Notes under the pieces: model-generated
The model's database searches: none
Told to the model about the DNA's origin: nothing
Seen by the model: the letters and a program-made list of their open reading frames with translations, nothing else
Translations under genes and position numbers: made by a program
IMG/VR virus record: IMGVR_UViG_3300027852_000107
Coordinates: 1-37,361 of that record
Strand: one strand, 5' to 3'
DNA length: 37,361 bases
DNA from: a virus
Shown: positions 17,301-25,821 of the stretch, in pieces
How positions within the stretch are numbered: the stretch's first letter is position 1
Layout of the letters: each line of letters opens with the position of its first letter

Positions 17301-18975
17301 GCTTTATTCCTCCGACCCTATGCGGTGTTCGAACTGTCTCCCCTTTTTTATTAATAGTCACATAAAACATGTCTCCAGTTTTAGGATCCTTCATGTACTT
17401 ACCTTTGTCCCCCATTGGTTTCTTATCCGCTGGATTCAATCGATCTTCTTCCTCTTGTGCAATACTTCGAACGATGTTGTCAATTTGGTCGTTAGTCATA
17501 GTCCCATTAAACGCTTGATCCGTAAAACCAGTGGTTATTAGGTTGTCATGAGACTCTACAAATTTAGTATATGCCCTAATTAACGCATCATCTTTCTGTT
17601 TGTCACTGCCCCACTTGACCCCGTTAGCCCAAGCGTGTATATTGTCATACCCTCGTTCTAGTTTGCTTTCAAACCAATGATTTTTCCCTTCCTCTTTTTT
17701 AATAGTGTTCCGTATTGACGGAGTTAATTTAGTTAAGAATCTGACAAAAGTTTTATTAGATAGCTTACCAGCGTCTCTTGCTATAATTATATCTCTATTT
17801 AATTTTATAAGAGATTCTAAGTTGTCTAGATCTGGACCCTCTTTTAAGCCAGCTCCTAAAGAAAAAAGCTTTCTCTCAAGATCGATTCGTGTCGTTCTAT
17901 CATCTGGTACATCCCCCTTTGATGTCTTTAGCACAATGCTTCTCATAGATTCTAATGCTTGAATATCTTCAGGGCTATCACCTCTTTCTATTGCTGTCTT
18001 AACATCTGTAGTAATCATATTTGGGGTCAGTGTTCCTTCGTTTATAGCATTTGCATATTTCTGATATTTCTGAGAAGTATTTATTGCTGTATTAAATTCT
18101 ACATTGTCTGCTCTAGTTTTAATAGCAGTGTTCGCATCTTTCTGTAATTTTCGTACATCCTTACTATCCATCAACTTATTTGCTAAGCCATCATCCAGCC
18201 ACATCTTCACCCTTACTGGGTCTTCAGTTAACTGGCCATTGATAAAAGCTTCCGTTAAAGCTGCTTTCCCCTCTTTTAAATACTCTGGATTTTTTGTCTT
18301 GTGCAATACCAATGGTGTTATGGTTGCAGCATACTGCTCGAATGCGACTAATTCTTTTGAAAAGTCCAAAAGTGCGTTTTGCCCGCTAATATTAGCCACA
18401 ACATCTGTTGCTTTACTTACCCTATCCCCTAAAGCTATACCTGCTTTAGTTATCTTCATTCGACTTGCGTCACCATTTGCTTTAAGTGACTCAGTATTGA
18501 TATTACTTCTTGTGTTCTTGTTAACTATCTGTTTGACTCTTTCAGATTTTATATCCTTTAACATATTTGTGGCTATGTCAGTCCCCATCTTTCTAACAGA
18601 TTCAGTATACCCATCGGGATCATTATAGAGAGCTTTTTGGTTGTCTTCACCATTTATGCTCTGTTGATACTTTGTTTTAAAATTATATACATGGTCAGCT
18701 GCTTCAATCACATCATATGATTTCTGCTGAACATCCAGGATAGCAGATACCTTTTCAATCTGAGAACTAACAGCATTGACAGCTTGTCTTTTCGAGTTAG
18801 CCATAGATACCCCTGTTGCAAATTTCGTTTGACCTAATCGACTAACTGCTCCACTACGTATTCTCGCTGCCTCAGAACTTCCAGCAGCAGCTATCTCTCC
18901 TGATCGTCCAAGATTCGGTACGCCTACCGCCGATGACGCCAGTTGTCTTCTTCTAAATTCCGGTATTACAGCCAT
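17293..18975 (-). CDS. Internal virion core protein (T7 gp15-like position)
   Basis: This 560-residue protein is almost entirely alpha-helical and charged, with an N-terminus rich in Arg, Ala and Ser (EFRRRQLASSAVGVPNLGR) as seen in internal virion proteins of podoviruses. It lies between the gp14-like and gp16-like genes, the place of T7 gp15, though T7 gp15 is longer (about 747). Known gp15 proteins form the middle of the ejectosome that spans the periplasm. No enzyme motif is visible. GGAG lies 11 bases ahead of the ATG. The assignment rests on gene order and helical character rather than clear motifs. Confidence 0.7.
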   Translation of the reverse strand: MAVIPEFRRRQLASSAVGVPNLGRSGEIAAAGSSEAARIRSGAVSRLGQTKFATGVSMANSKRQAVNAVSSQIEKVSAILDVQQKSYDVIEAADHVYNFKTKYQQSINGEDNQKALYNDPDGYTESVRKMGTDIATNMLKDIKSERVKQIVNKNTRSNINTESLKANGDASRMKITKAGIALGDRVSKATDVVANISGQNALLDFSKELVAFEQYAATITPLVLHKTKNPEYLKEGKAALTEAFINGQLTEDPVRVKMWLDDGLANKLMDSKDVRKLQKDANTAIKTRADNVEFNTAINTSQKYQKYANAINEGTLTPNMITTDVKTAIERGDSPEDIQALESMRSIVLKTSKGDVPDDRTTRIDLERKLFSLGAGLKEGPDLDNLESLIKLNRDIIIARDAGKLSNKTFVRFLTKLTPSIRNTIKKEEGKNHWFESKLERGYDNIHAWANGVKWGSDKQKDDALIRAYTKFVESHDNLITTGFTDQAFNGTMTNDQIDNIVRSIAQEEEDRLNPADKKPMGDKGKYMKDPKTGDMFYVTINKKGETVRTPHRVGGIKRG

Positions 18976-19002
18976 AGGTGTTAATCTCCTTTACTTTTTA
19001 TA

Positions 19003-19605
19003 CTAAGCGAAAAGTCCAGATATGTTAGTGTTAAACATTTGTGTTCGTGCTTGGCTTTTAGCCGCACGTCCTTGATACCTTACTCTTTTACGCTCTGTGT
19101 CCGCTTCAAATATTCTTGCACCAGCGATCTGCTCTGCTTGAAATAGTCTGGCTCTGCCTTCTGATCTAATAGCACCAGCTTGTGCTATCCCTAATCTTTT
19201 TATATTCTTAGCTCTTTGCTCAAGAGCTTCAACTTGTTTTTGTGTCTCAACTCTAGTCTCTTCTAATACTAGGAGAGGTGATCCAGTTAGGTCAACTCCA
19301 TTTTTAAGAAAAAGAAGTTTTTGCTTTTTCCTAAAACGCTCCCCTTCTTTAAGTACCTGACCCGATTCAATCATAGCCTCCATAGCTTGTATCTCTGAGT
19401 TTATAGTATGGAAAGTGGCGTCAGTTTGAGCACTCTGCATGGCCATTTGGCCTCCGAGTATATCCATCTCAGCAGATTCTCTTGCGTACTCTCCTGACAT
19501 TTCTGCGAAGTCATTAGCCTCGTCAGCATATCGGTCAACACTTTTTTTATTTTCATAGTTAGCCCATAATGATAGGCCTGTAGTAATAGCAGCAACAGCA
19601 GTCAT
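19003..19605 (-). CDS. Internal virion protein (T7 gp14-like)
   Basis: This 200-residue protein fits the gp14-like virion-core family. A short hydrophobic N-terminal helix (AVAAITTGLSLW) leads into long helices, then the characteristic LKNGVDLTGSPLLVLEET segment (about 105-122) and an alanine-rich helix with AQAGAIRSEGRA. Gp14 forms the outer-membrane part of the T7 ejection channel. I choose ATG 19605, which overlaps the upstream stop (ATGA) and is preceded by TGGAG; a TTG at 19620 would place the start on the ribosome site itself. It is followed by the gp15-like gene after 27 bases. Confidence 0.8.
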   Translation of the reverse strand: MTAVAAITTGLSLWANYENKKSVDRYADEANDFAEMSGEYARESAEMDILGGQMAMQSAQTDATFHTINSEIQAMEAMIESGQVLKEGERFRKKQKLLFLKNGVDLTGSPLLVLEETRVETQKQVEALEQRAKNIKRLGIAQAGAIRSEGRARLFQAEQIAGARIFEADTERKRVRYQGRAAKSQARTQMFNTNISGLFA

Positions 19606-20048
19606 ATTAATATACTCCAAACGTCATAGTCTTTTTTATCAATTGAATACTTCACAAGAGTGCTTTCCAAGCTGAATCCAAGCCAAGAAAAAAATCTTCT
19701 ATTTCTTTTATTCTTTACTGACTTAGCTTGTACTCTATGGAAGTCACCTTTTTTAATTAACTTATATAATAAAATAGTTATAGTGTTCATGTATAACTTA
19801 GTGTATTTACTAATATGCTTAGATGGGATTGACCATATCTCACATACACCTTTCCAAAAAGAAGTATACCCTAATGCTGTTATAAAAACACCGTCTTTCA
19901 TTAGCGTAAATCCTGTATGGCTTTCTTCAAATTCAAATAAAGCGTCCTTCATATTCCCTACTTTACCGAATAGCTCTCGGTCTTCATCCCTCATATCTTC
20001 TGCTTTTATATGTTTAGCTCTAAAAGGTATAAGTTTAATTTTACTCAT
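19602..20048 (-). CDS. Phage gp13-like protein with GNAT-type fold
   Basis: This 148-residue protein sits exactly between the gp12-like nozzle and gp14-like core genes, where T7 has gp13. The sequence suggests the acyltransferase-like fold of the phage Gp13 family. It has an initial FRAKHI strand, a central GVFITALGYTSFWKGVCEIWSI region, a helix with KLYMNTITILLYKLI, and near the end RRFFSWLGFSLE, similar to the closing part of GNAT domains. Whether it is catalytic is unknown. T7 gp13 is needed for virion morphogenesis. It overlaps the upstream gene by eight bases (ATGAGTAA) and the downstream gene by ATGA. Confidence 0.75.
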   Translation of the reverse strand: MSKIKLIPFRAKHIKAEDMRDEDRELFGKVGNMKDALFEFEESHTGFTLMKDGVFITALGYTSFWKGVCEIWSIPSKHISKYTKLYMNTITILLYKLIKKGDFHRVQAKSVKNKRNRRFFSWLGFSLESTLVKYSIDKKDYDVWSILI

Positions 20049-22365
20049 TAGTTGTCTCCATAAATATATCTACTAATTGGACAACACAGGGAAGTGGTAC
20101 TACTTGCTCTATGTATATGTGTTTATCTTTACTCCATTTATCCTGAAAGGTTACCCTCTTAACTCCTGAAAATAAAATAGGAGGTCTATTCATATAGTCT
20201 ACAGTACTTCTAAAAAATATCTGTTCCATATTGTACAAACTCGTACCGAATCTAGCACCTACAGTATTTAAAAATCGTATTCTCCCTTCACTAACATTTC
20301 GTTTCTTAGTTTGAGAAGCCCCCATATCCCCACCAGCTTCTATCCCCATTGTCTTAATGTACCCAGTATACCCTAATCCAATATGAACTATACTCGCTTC
20401 ATAGTCTAAACTTACTGCTCCACTCGATACTGTTTCGTTAGGGTGCACAGCCCCGTCAGTAACTACGTATACTGTTTCACCTTCTAGGTGTTCTAGCCCA
20501 GATATGGTACTAACTGTTAAAAACCAATTTCCAGAACTGACTGCATCTGTGGTATCAAATGCTTTCTTTACACGGCAAGTTACTTCTGTCCCACTAGTAT
20601 ACGCGGTTATTACAGCTCTGCCTCCTCCTACACCATCTACATACTTTTTCCAAATTTCATTTCCTACATCATCAGCTGTAAAAACAGAAGCACTCGCAGT
20701 GAATGTAACTGAATCCCCGGTAACAGCAGCAGGAGTTACATTTGCCCCAGCAGCAGTCCCACGAGCACTTCCGTCGAATGTTAAAGAGCTATCAACATGC
20801 TTGTATTCTTTCTGTTTTTCATACACTGCATTTTGAAATGTTGTTATATCAGAAGACTCATTTGCCGCTGAAGTAAAATAATCTAATTGTTCAGGATAGG
20901 TGGGTGTGTCTGCAAAATATTCGACATACCTTTTAGTTGCCCCGTTTATCGTTCGCTCTACTACAACCCAAACTTGGTCAAAAGCATCATCTTGTGGGAG
21001 TACCCCTACACTTAATACTTTCATGTCGGTACCACCTAGTATGTGTCTATGCCATCCAGATACGTCTTCTCTCGATTTAAAAGTAAGTCCAATTAATACT
21101 CCATCATTTCTGACTGCCCAAAGAATATCAGGTCTGCCAGTTTGAAATGCAATTTGAGTGATACCACTTTCAGTTATATGGTCCGCAACTAAGTTTCTGT
21201 CAATAGAAAGATAACTATCTATAACCACATCATACTCTAAACTTCTTATTATAAGTCCTCCTCGCTGAACATATATGGTAGTATTCCCAGAAGGTATTGG
21301 CATAACATTTTTATTACCAAGTGCGTCAATGGATTTATTTTGAATACTATCTGGTGCGATAGGAAGGTCATCTCTGCTTCCCGTTATTTTTCGTATACCG
21401 CCAAACGTCCCAACAGCTAAAAATCTATTCGTTCCTGACATCCAATGTATCGTATCAACTTTACCTGATTCAGGGGCTAGTGTGAAAATAACAGCATGGT
21501 CAGCATCGGCTCCAGTAGTAAAATCGTCATACCTAGGTGTCCCCGTTGAATCAGGAGCTCTACTCATATACATTGTTTCCGGATTATCATTAGTCCCACC
21601 GTATGCAAGTCTAGCTTCATAGAATGCTACTGCTCCTGGATATTTATCTGCTCCAGTAAATGGGTCTGTGGTACGAGAAAATGTTGCGATAGTAAATGCA
21701 GTCGCCCCTGTTCGTGTAATTTTTATAGGTGCATAGCTTCGATGAACAGAATACATAACATCTGCATTTTGAGCCACTTTAAAAGTAAAAAGGTCAGCTT
21801 CTGCGTATGGGGACGCTACTTCAACAACTACGTTAGCAACGCCCCCAGACGAATAAGCTGTAAACCCAGAAGTGTCTACATCGTTACCATCTATATCAGT
21901 TAATTCAAATGTATTGGCGTCACTGTTAGCTACAAGGTACGAACTACCATTTACTTCAGTCATACCAACTACATCATATAAATACACCTCATCCCCGTCA
22001 GAATAACCATGAGCTGTCGCTGTAACTACTCCAGGGTCTGCTTGTGTGATATCGGTAATAGTTTTGTCCCCCTCAACGAGTGGGCCCCCATTTACAAAAA
22101 CCCGCATGAAAAGATCAGTAAATTCTAGTATGTACGCCTGGGCGTCACTGAATTGAAATTCAACTAGTCGGGCTATTTTATTCAGTCGCGTATGACTTGA
22201 ATATACAGTGCCTGTTCTAAATCTAGCAGGTCCTTGAGTTTCAGGGATAAAATTCTCCATACGTTCCGCTCCGTTCTGAAATAACTTCAAATCGAATCGA
22301 CCTCGTATTTTAGGTGATAATTCTCCTGATGCGAAATTAATTAGAGTAGTGTTTCCGAACGTCAT
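20041..22365 (-). CDS. Tail tubular protein B / tail nozzle (T7 gp12-like)
   Basis: This 774-residue protein forms the tail nozzle. The N-terminus (LINFASGELSPKIRGRFDLKLF, then NGAERMENFIPETQGP) is highly characteristic of podovirus gp12-like proteins. An FCCH-like beta domain is inserted at about 103-180 (PGVVTATAHGYSDGDEVYL to TSGFTAYSSGG). The remainder is beta-rich, including IRFLNTVGARFGTSL and GVKRVTFQDKWSKD toward the C-terminus. It works with the gp11-like adaptor encoded just upstream to extend the portal into a tail tube. GGGGG lies just ahead of the start. Confidence 0.9.
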   Translation of the reverse strand: MTFGNTTLINFASGELSPKIRGRFDLKLFQNGAERMENFIPETQGPARFRTGTVYSSHTRLNKIARLVEFQFSDAQAYILEFTDLFMRVFVNGGPLVEGDKTITDITQADPGVVTATAHGYSDGDEVYLYDVVGMTEVNGSSYLVANSDANTFELTDIDGNDVDTSGFTAYSSGGVANVVVEVASPYAEADLFTFKVAQNADVMYSVHRSYAPIKITRTGATAFTIATFSRTTDPFTGADKYPGAVAFYEARLAYGGTNDNPETMYMSRAPDSTGTPRYDDFTTGADADHAVIFTLAPESGKVDTIHWMSGTNRFLAVGTFGGIRKITGSRDDLPIAPDSIQNKSIDALGNKNVMPIPSGNTTIYVQRGGLIIRSLEYDVVIDSYLSIDRNLVADHITESGITQIAFQTGRPDILWAVRNDGVLIGLTFKSREDVSGWHRHILGGTDMKVLSVGVLPQDDAFDQVWVVVERTINGATKRYVEYFADTPTYPEQLDYFTSAANESSDITTFQNAVYEKQKEYKHVDSSLTFDGSARGTAAGANVTPAAVTGDSVTFTASASVFTADDVGNEIWKKYVDGVGGGRAVITAYTSGTEVTCRVKKAFDTTDAVSSGNWFLTVSTISGLEHLEGETVYVVTDGAVHPNETVSSGAVSLDYEASIVHIGLGYTGYIKTMGIEAGGDMGASQTKKRNVSEGRIRFLNTVGARFGTSLYNMEQIFFRSTVDYMNRPPILFSGVKRVTFQDKWSKDKHIYIEQVVPLPCVVQLVDIFMETTNE

Positions 22366-22373
22366 ACTGCCCC

Positions 22374-23012
22374 CTATCTATCAAAAGTTGTGTACGGTGA
22401 CGCGACTCCTGCCTGCATATTTCTCCTAGAATTAGTAAAATTACTTCTTTGGATTCTTTTAGGTGGTCTCTCTTGACCATCAACTCCAGCAGCTACTTCT
22501 CGTGCTTTTTGCAAAAGCGTCTCAACTCGTTTTACAACAGTATTTTTTCCAGTTATTTGGTATGCTATGTTAGAGGCTAATTCTAAAGCCAATAGTTTTA
22601 CAAAAAGAGAATCAAATTTATTAACCGACACTTGGTCAAATATGTATATAATCTTTAAAGTTGTCGCCCCATTATTGTCTAAGATGATCTGACCATTCTC
22701 AATTTCATATTCTTTTCTATAATCATATAGAGAGTCGTCCCCTATAGATAATAAACGGATAAAATTATTAGGAAGATTATATGCGTCCGCATATCCGAAA
22801 ATTGGAGATGTAGCATTTAATGATAAATTTTTTCTAGTTTTAGCAAAGTTCCAAATATATTTTCGAAGAAGTTCCCGACGAGTATTATCATACCATCTGG
22901 CACAAAGAGTTTCAGTATCAGTTACAGGTGCCTCGATACTAGATATGGGAGCTGCCTCCACATAATCAAGAGCCAAGTTACAAATGTTAACAGCATTAGT
23001 GGCGGCGGACAT
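22374..23012 (-). CDS. Tail tubular protein A / tail adaptor (T7 gp11-like)
   Basis: The protein has 212 residues with the usual gp11-like pattern. It has an N-terminal helix (VNICNLALDYVEAAPI), a tryptophan-bearing segment (ARWYDNTRRELLRKYIWNFAKTR), and the strand YADAYNLPNNFIRLLSIGD, in which Pro-Asn-Asn-Phe resembles the conserved LPxDxLR core. A C-terminal helix (LLALELASNIAYQITG) follows. This adaptor ring joins the portal to the nozzle. AGGAGT precedes the ATG. It is the first gene after the intrinsic terminator at 23032-23061, so its expression probably depends on read-through. Confidence 0.88.
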   Translation of the reverse strand: MSAATNAVNICNLALDYVEAAPISSIEAPVTDTETLCARWYDNTRRELLRKYIWNFAKTRKNLSLNATSPIFGYADAYNLPNNFIRLLSIGDDSLYDYRKEYEIENGQIILDNNGATTLKIIYIFDQVSVNKFDSLFVKLLALELASNIAYQITGKNTVVKRVETLLQKAREVAAGVDGQERPPKRIQRSNFTNSRRNMQAGVASPYTTFDR

Positions 23013-23031
23013 ACGCGTACTCCTATATGTT

Positions 23032-23061
23032 AAAAAAGTGGCGGAGTCGTTACCTCCGCCA
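23032..23061 (-). terminator. Intrinsic terminator after the capsid-decoration genes
   Basis: Read on the minus strand, a perfect 8-bp GC-rich stem (TGGCGGAG pairing with CTCCGCCA, at 23054-23061 and 23039-23046) with a 7-base loop is followed by C and six Us (23032-23037). It lies between the decoration-like gene and the tail adaptor gene. In T7 the main terminator likewise follows the capsid gene, letting capsid mRNA outnumber tail mRNA. It is the only clear intrinsic terminator I found. Confidence 0.92.
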
Positions 23062-23093
23062 AACCAACGTGTTACGTCAGAGGGTAGTTATAA

Positions 23094-23588
23094 TTAACCT
23101 TGTATGAATTCTAGCATTACCACAACCGTAGCTGCAGTTGTGCCGATAGTTGGGCACGTAAACGCTATATCATATCTTGGTTTCTTAGTTGCGTTAGTTG
23201 CTCCAGCATGCTCATACAGTGTGTACCCAGAATTCTCAATAGCCATATTAGACAACCCATCTACAGGAGACGATCTAGCATTACCTGCACTGATGTCTTC
23301 AGCATCTAAGAAAACATTGTCATCTACCACAGCACCTGACTCTGTGTCGTACAGTCCCATGTTCCAATCTGTAGCATTTGTAAGAGCATCATTATATATC
23401 TTTGCATCAGTTATAATTAACGAACTATCAAGTCCTTTTGCTATACGAAGTACTGATGTGTCAGAATCCGCAGCAACAGTTTCAAAAACCACCATCATCT
23501 TAAGTGTTTTTGCACCACTGATAAAAGCGGAATTAGCTAACTTACCAGCTTCGGCATTTGCATTTACATATTTATCTACAACAGCCAT
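23094..23588 (-). CDS. Putative capsid decoration or minor head protein
   Basis: This 164-residue beta-rich protein is encoded right after the capsid gene with a strong AAAGGAGGA ribosome site, suggesting high expression. The layout (VVFETVAADSDTSVLRIAKGL, then LIITDAKIYNDALTNATDWNMGLYD, then GAVVDDNVFLDAEDI) is familiar from proteins that follow capsid genes in other phages and are thought to be structural. No enzyme motif is present. It is followed by the terminator, so it is co-transcribed with the capsid gene. Decoration or head-associated function is inferred from position. Confidence 0.7.
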   Translation of the reverse strand: MAVVDKYVNANAEAGKLANSAFISGAKTLKMMVVFETVAADSDTSVLRIAKGLDSSLIITDAKIYNDALTNATDWNMGLYDTESGAVVDDNVFLDAEDISAGNARSSPVDGLSNMAIENSGYTLYEHAGATNATKKPRYDIAFTCPTIGTTAATVVVMLEFIQG

Positions 23589-23602
23589 GAAATCCTCCTT
23601 TG

Positions 23603-24487
23603 TTATTCAGTGAATGTAACTTTTTGTACTAAAACGCCTTCTGTACGTACCGCACCCCAAATTCCTGTAATCTGAACTTGTTTGGTGTTTACATAATCAG
23701 GACGTTTATCAATTTCTATAGTCATGTCTTTTGCCATACCTACCACAATACCTCTGGTACTCATAGCAAAACTAGTTCTAACTGCACTAGCAATTGGGAG
23801 AACAGGGATATTAGCACCTGCCGCAAATTTGACAATGTTCATACCTACTGCATAAACCATTTGTCCTTTGTCTACAACAAACTGTCTTGAGAAGTCACCT
23901 GATGTTAATTCAGTTTCTTTCATTAACGCAGTATGCTCGTCTCCAGATATACCCATAACAATAGTTTCAGGGATATCATTTCCTACATCTGCATCGATAA
24001 AGTTTTGTTGTATTTCTAACAATTTTTCATAAGTTAGTCCTGTTGTAGCGTCTACTGTCGCTCCACCATCTGAAGCAAAAGTAACAGTAGTATCAAAATC
24101 TCTACCTGTTGCTACGCTTTCCACAGTTGCTTCTACTATAACTTTGTCGTACTTCCTCTCCATTGCTCGGATACAAGCTTGTGCGTATTCGCCTTCAGGA
24201 TTAAAAAGAACAGCAGCTACATCCATGCCGTCTATAGGAAGAGTCACCACAAATCTTCGTCGTCTGATTTTTCGTCTATTGTGTTCAATGTCATTAAACA
24301 CTGTTGCTTGTATGCGTCCACTAACCTCTTGTGCATCTACAATCCCTAAACCATCGTACGCGAATATATCTCCTGTCATTTGGATAATACGAGTGTACGG
24401 TCGTAATCTAGCACGGATTTGTTGAGCTTGGGCATGAAGCATATCAGCAAATTGGATAGGCATATTATTGTCTATTGAATTACCCAT
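23603..24487 (-). CDS. Major capsid protein (HK97-fold, Phage_capsid_2-like)
   Basis: This 294-residue protein builds the head shell. It fits the podovirus capsid family with a helical N-arm (FADMLHAQAQQIRARLRPY), the basic RRKIRRRRFVVTLPIDGMD segment (E-loop region), PEGEYAQACIRAMERKYDKVIVEA (spine helix) and a C-terminal A-domain strand pair ending GAVRTEGVLVQKVTF. The ATG at 24487 is chosen because GGAGA at 24493-24497 lies five bases ahead of it; an in-frame ATG at 24499 overlaps that ribosome site and has only an A-tract upstream. The scaffold gene lies upstream, separated by 204 bases that hold a promoter and a structured leader. Confidence 0.88.
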   Translation of the reverse strand: MGNSIDNNMPIQFADMLHAQAQQIRARLRPYTRIIQMTGDIFAYDGLGIVDAQEVSGRIQATVFNDIEHNRRKIRRRRFVVTLPIDGMDVAAVLFNPEGEYAQACIRAMERKYDKVIVEATVESVATGRDFDTTVTFASDGGATVDATTGLTYEKLLEIQQNFIDADVGNDIPETIVMGISGDEHTALMKETELTSGDFSRQFVVDKGQMVYAVGMNIVKFAAGANIPVLPIASAVRTSFAMSTRGIVVGMAKDMTIEIDKRPDYVNTKQVQITGIWGAVRTEGVLVQKVTFTE

Positions 24488-24647
24488 AGTAGTCTCCATT
24501 TTTTTTTAAGTTCAAAACCATTTTAATCAGTCTCGATACCCGTTTAAACGGACGCTACCTAGTCATGTCAGTGACATATCTGGATAGTTTAACTATCAAC
24601 AAGCGGACGCTGTACCATGTACAGAGATACCCACTAAATACCCTTAT
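24488..24647 (-). promoter_or_regulatory. Structured 5' leader of the capsid gene
   Basis: This gene-free stretch holds four compact inverted repeats: 24610-24624 (6-bp arms, loop CAT), 24583-24597 (7-bp arms), 24565-24577 (6-bp arms around one base) and the perfect palindrome CCGTTTAAACGG at 24540-24551. CGGACGCT occurs twice (24549-24556, 24604-24611), and GATACCC twice (24535-24541, 24626-24632) with a third partial copy at 24638. With transcription starting near 24641 these would form a chain of hairpins in a leader of about 150 nt, ending at the ribosome site 24493-24497. It could stabilise mRNA, be a processing site, or control capsid translation. I know no named RNA family that fits. 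Confidence 0.6.
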
Positions 24648-24676
24648 ATTAAACAAATTTTTTTTTAATTTGTCAA
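24648..24676 (-). promoter_or_regulatory. Capsid-gene sigma70-like promoter
   Basis: On the minus strand, a perfect -35 TTGACA (24671-24676) is followed by a 17-base spacer and TTTAAT (24648-24653), five of six consensus bases. The spacer contains nine consecutive A residues. It sits between the scaffold and capsid genes, so it would drive extra capsid and decoration transcripts up to the terminator at 23032-23061. Confidence 0.7.
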
Positions 24677-24691
24677 GGAAAAAAATGAACT

Positions 24692-25504
24692 TTATTTATT
24701 AATCTTTACTATAGTATCATTTATCTCGTTAAGACGTTGCATTATTCTCGGATGTTCTGCATGAAATTTATTTCTAAATCCTTCTGAGCCATATAGTTTC
24801 ACCCGTTCTGCCCGAAGGGTATTTATATTTGCAACAGGAGCTGCAGGGCCGGTGCCTTTGCCACCAATTTTATCTTCACTGATATACTCTTTTGTAAATC
24901 CATCAATAGCTGCTGCAAAAGTCAGTAATACTTCATCAGATGCCTCTTCCATTTTAGCTTTAAAGGTTTCAGGTACATACTTACTAATAACTTCTTTTGC
25001 GTTATTTAAAATCTTATCCTTACTATCTCCAAAAAGCTCAGTAGCACTTTCTTCAAAAGCCTTAATGCTATCTGTTTTATCTTGATCTTGCTTTTCAGTC
25101 ATACTCCGCACTAACTCATCAAATCCTTTTTGGATACCGACTCCCTGTTTTTTAGATAAGTTATGCTTAAAAAATAAATCTTTTACATTTTTAGCAAAAT
25201 CTTCGTCAACTTCAGCTCCTTCAGCTATCTCAAATTGGTAACCTTCCGCATTGTCAGGTTTCCCAAATGCTTTATAGAAGCTAGCTGAATCCTCTGGGGA
25301 CGTGCTATCATCAGGTATCCCTGCTGGTCTCTTTCCAATTAACGATTCAGCTCCATCTAATTTTTTGTAAAGAGATGGGAGATCGTTTATGTCTTGAAGG
25401 TACGGTTTATCTCTATACTCTTCAGGGATTGTGTCTTTAAAATTAGGAGTATTATCTCCTACAATTGGTTCTGTGTTTGCTGGTATTGTCGCTGGGTCAC
25501 TCAT
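24692..25504 (-). CDS. Capsid assembly scaffolding protein
   Basis: This 270-residue acidic, helical protein lies between portal and capsid genes, where podovirus scaffolds sit. The N-terminal part has a familiar pattern: DTIPEEYRDKPYLQDINDLPSL, then a KLDGAESLIGKRP helix, then PEDSASFYKAFGKPDNAEGY. A charged helical middle follows, and a C-terminal segment (INTLRAERVKLYGSEGF, HPRIMQRLNEI) is likely to bind capsid protein. It should template procapsid assembly and then leave. A purine-rich AAAAAAGGAG site precedes the ATG. No protease is fused. Confidence 0.85.
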   Translation of the reverse strand: MSDPATIPANTEPIVGDNTPNFKDTIPEEYRDKPYLQDINDLPSLYKKLDGAESLIGKRPAGIPDDSTSPEDSASFYKAFGKPDNAEGYQFEIAEGAEVDEDFAKNVKDLFFKHNLSKKQGVGIQKGFDELVRSMTEKQDQDKTDSIKAFEESATELFGDSKDKILNNAKEVISKYVPETFKAKMEEASDEVLLTFAAAIDGFTKEYISEDKIGGKGTGPAAPVANINTLRAERVKLYGSEGFRNKFHAEHPRIMQRLNEINDTIVKINK

Positions 25505-25518
25505 ACTTTTCTCCTTTT

Positions 25519-25812
25519 TTAGATTTCAATTTTAGATCTTATGTTTTTCGAAAGATACTTCCTTATGCTAATCCATATAGTACGACACCCTTCATTAAAT
25601 ATCATACTAGAGGCATCTAGCCCTCCTGTATGTGGGTTATGCATACAGTTACTTTGGTTGTATCCTGTACTAGTGAATATCCATTTCATGGCTCGGATAC
25701 CACCCTCTGTAGTACAGATTTCTTGAAAATCTGCAATTCTTTGTTTTTTTAATATTTCTTCTTGTTCTTGCCGGTGACTCACTTGCTTTTGTGACTGTGC
25801 TATTTTATTCAT
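25519..25812 (-). CDS. Bbp19-like small phage protein
   Basis: This 97-residue protein sits between portal and scaffold. It has a charged N-terminal helix, then the pattern CTTEGGIRAMKWIFTSTGYN and a closing MIFNEGCRTIWISIRKYL helix. This resembles the Bbp19 family (named from a Bordetella phage), where a Thr-x-x-Gly-x-x-x-(L/M) segment and a Glu-Gly-x-Arg segment bracket a loop. Members occur beside portal genes in podoviruses; their function is not established, but a head-assembly role is likely. The ribosome site is AAGGAGAG. Confidence 0.65.
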   Translation of the reverse strand: MNKIAQSQKQVSHRQEQEEILKKQRIADFQEICTTEGGIRAMKWIFTSTGYNQSNCMHNPHTGGLDASSMIFNEGCRTIWISIRKYLSKNIRSKIEI

Positions 25813-25821
25813 ATTCTCTCC

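Noticed and set aside
24653-24673. Inverted repeat ACAAATT / AATTTGT with a T7 loop read as a terminator for the scaffold gene
   Set aside because: The stem is all but pure A/T with no G/C clamp, and on the minus strand it is not followed by a U-tract. It fits better as the A-rich spacer of the capsid promoter.
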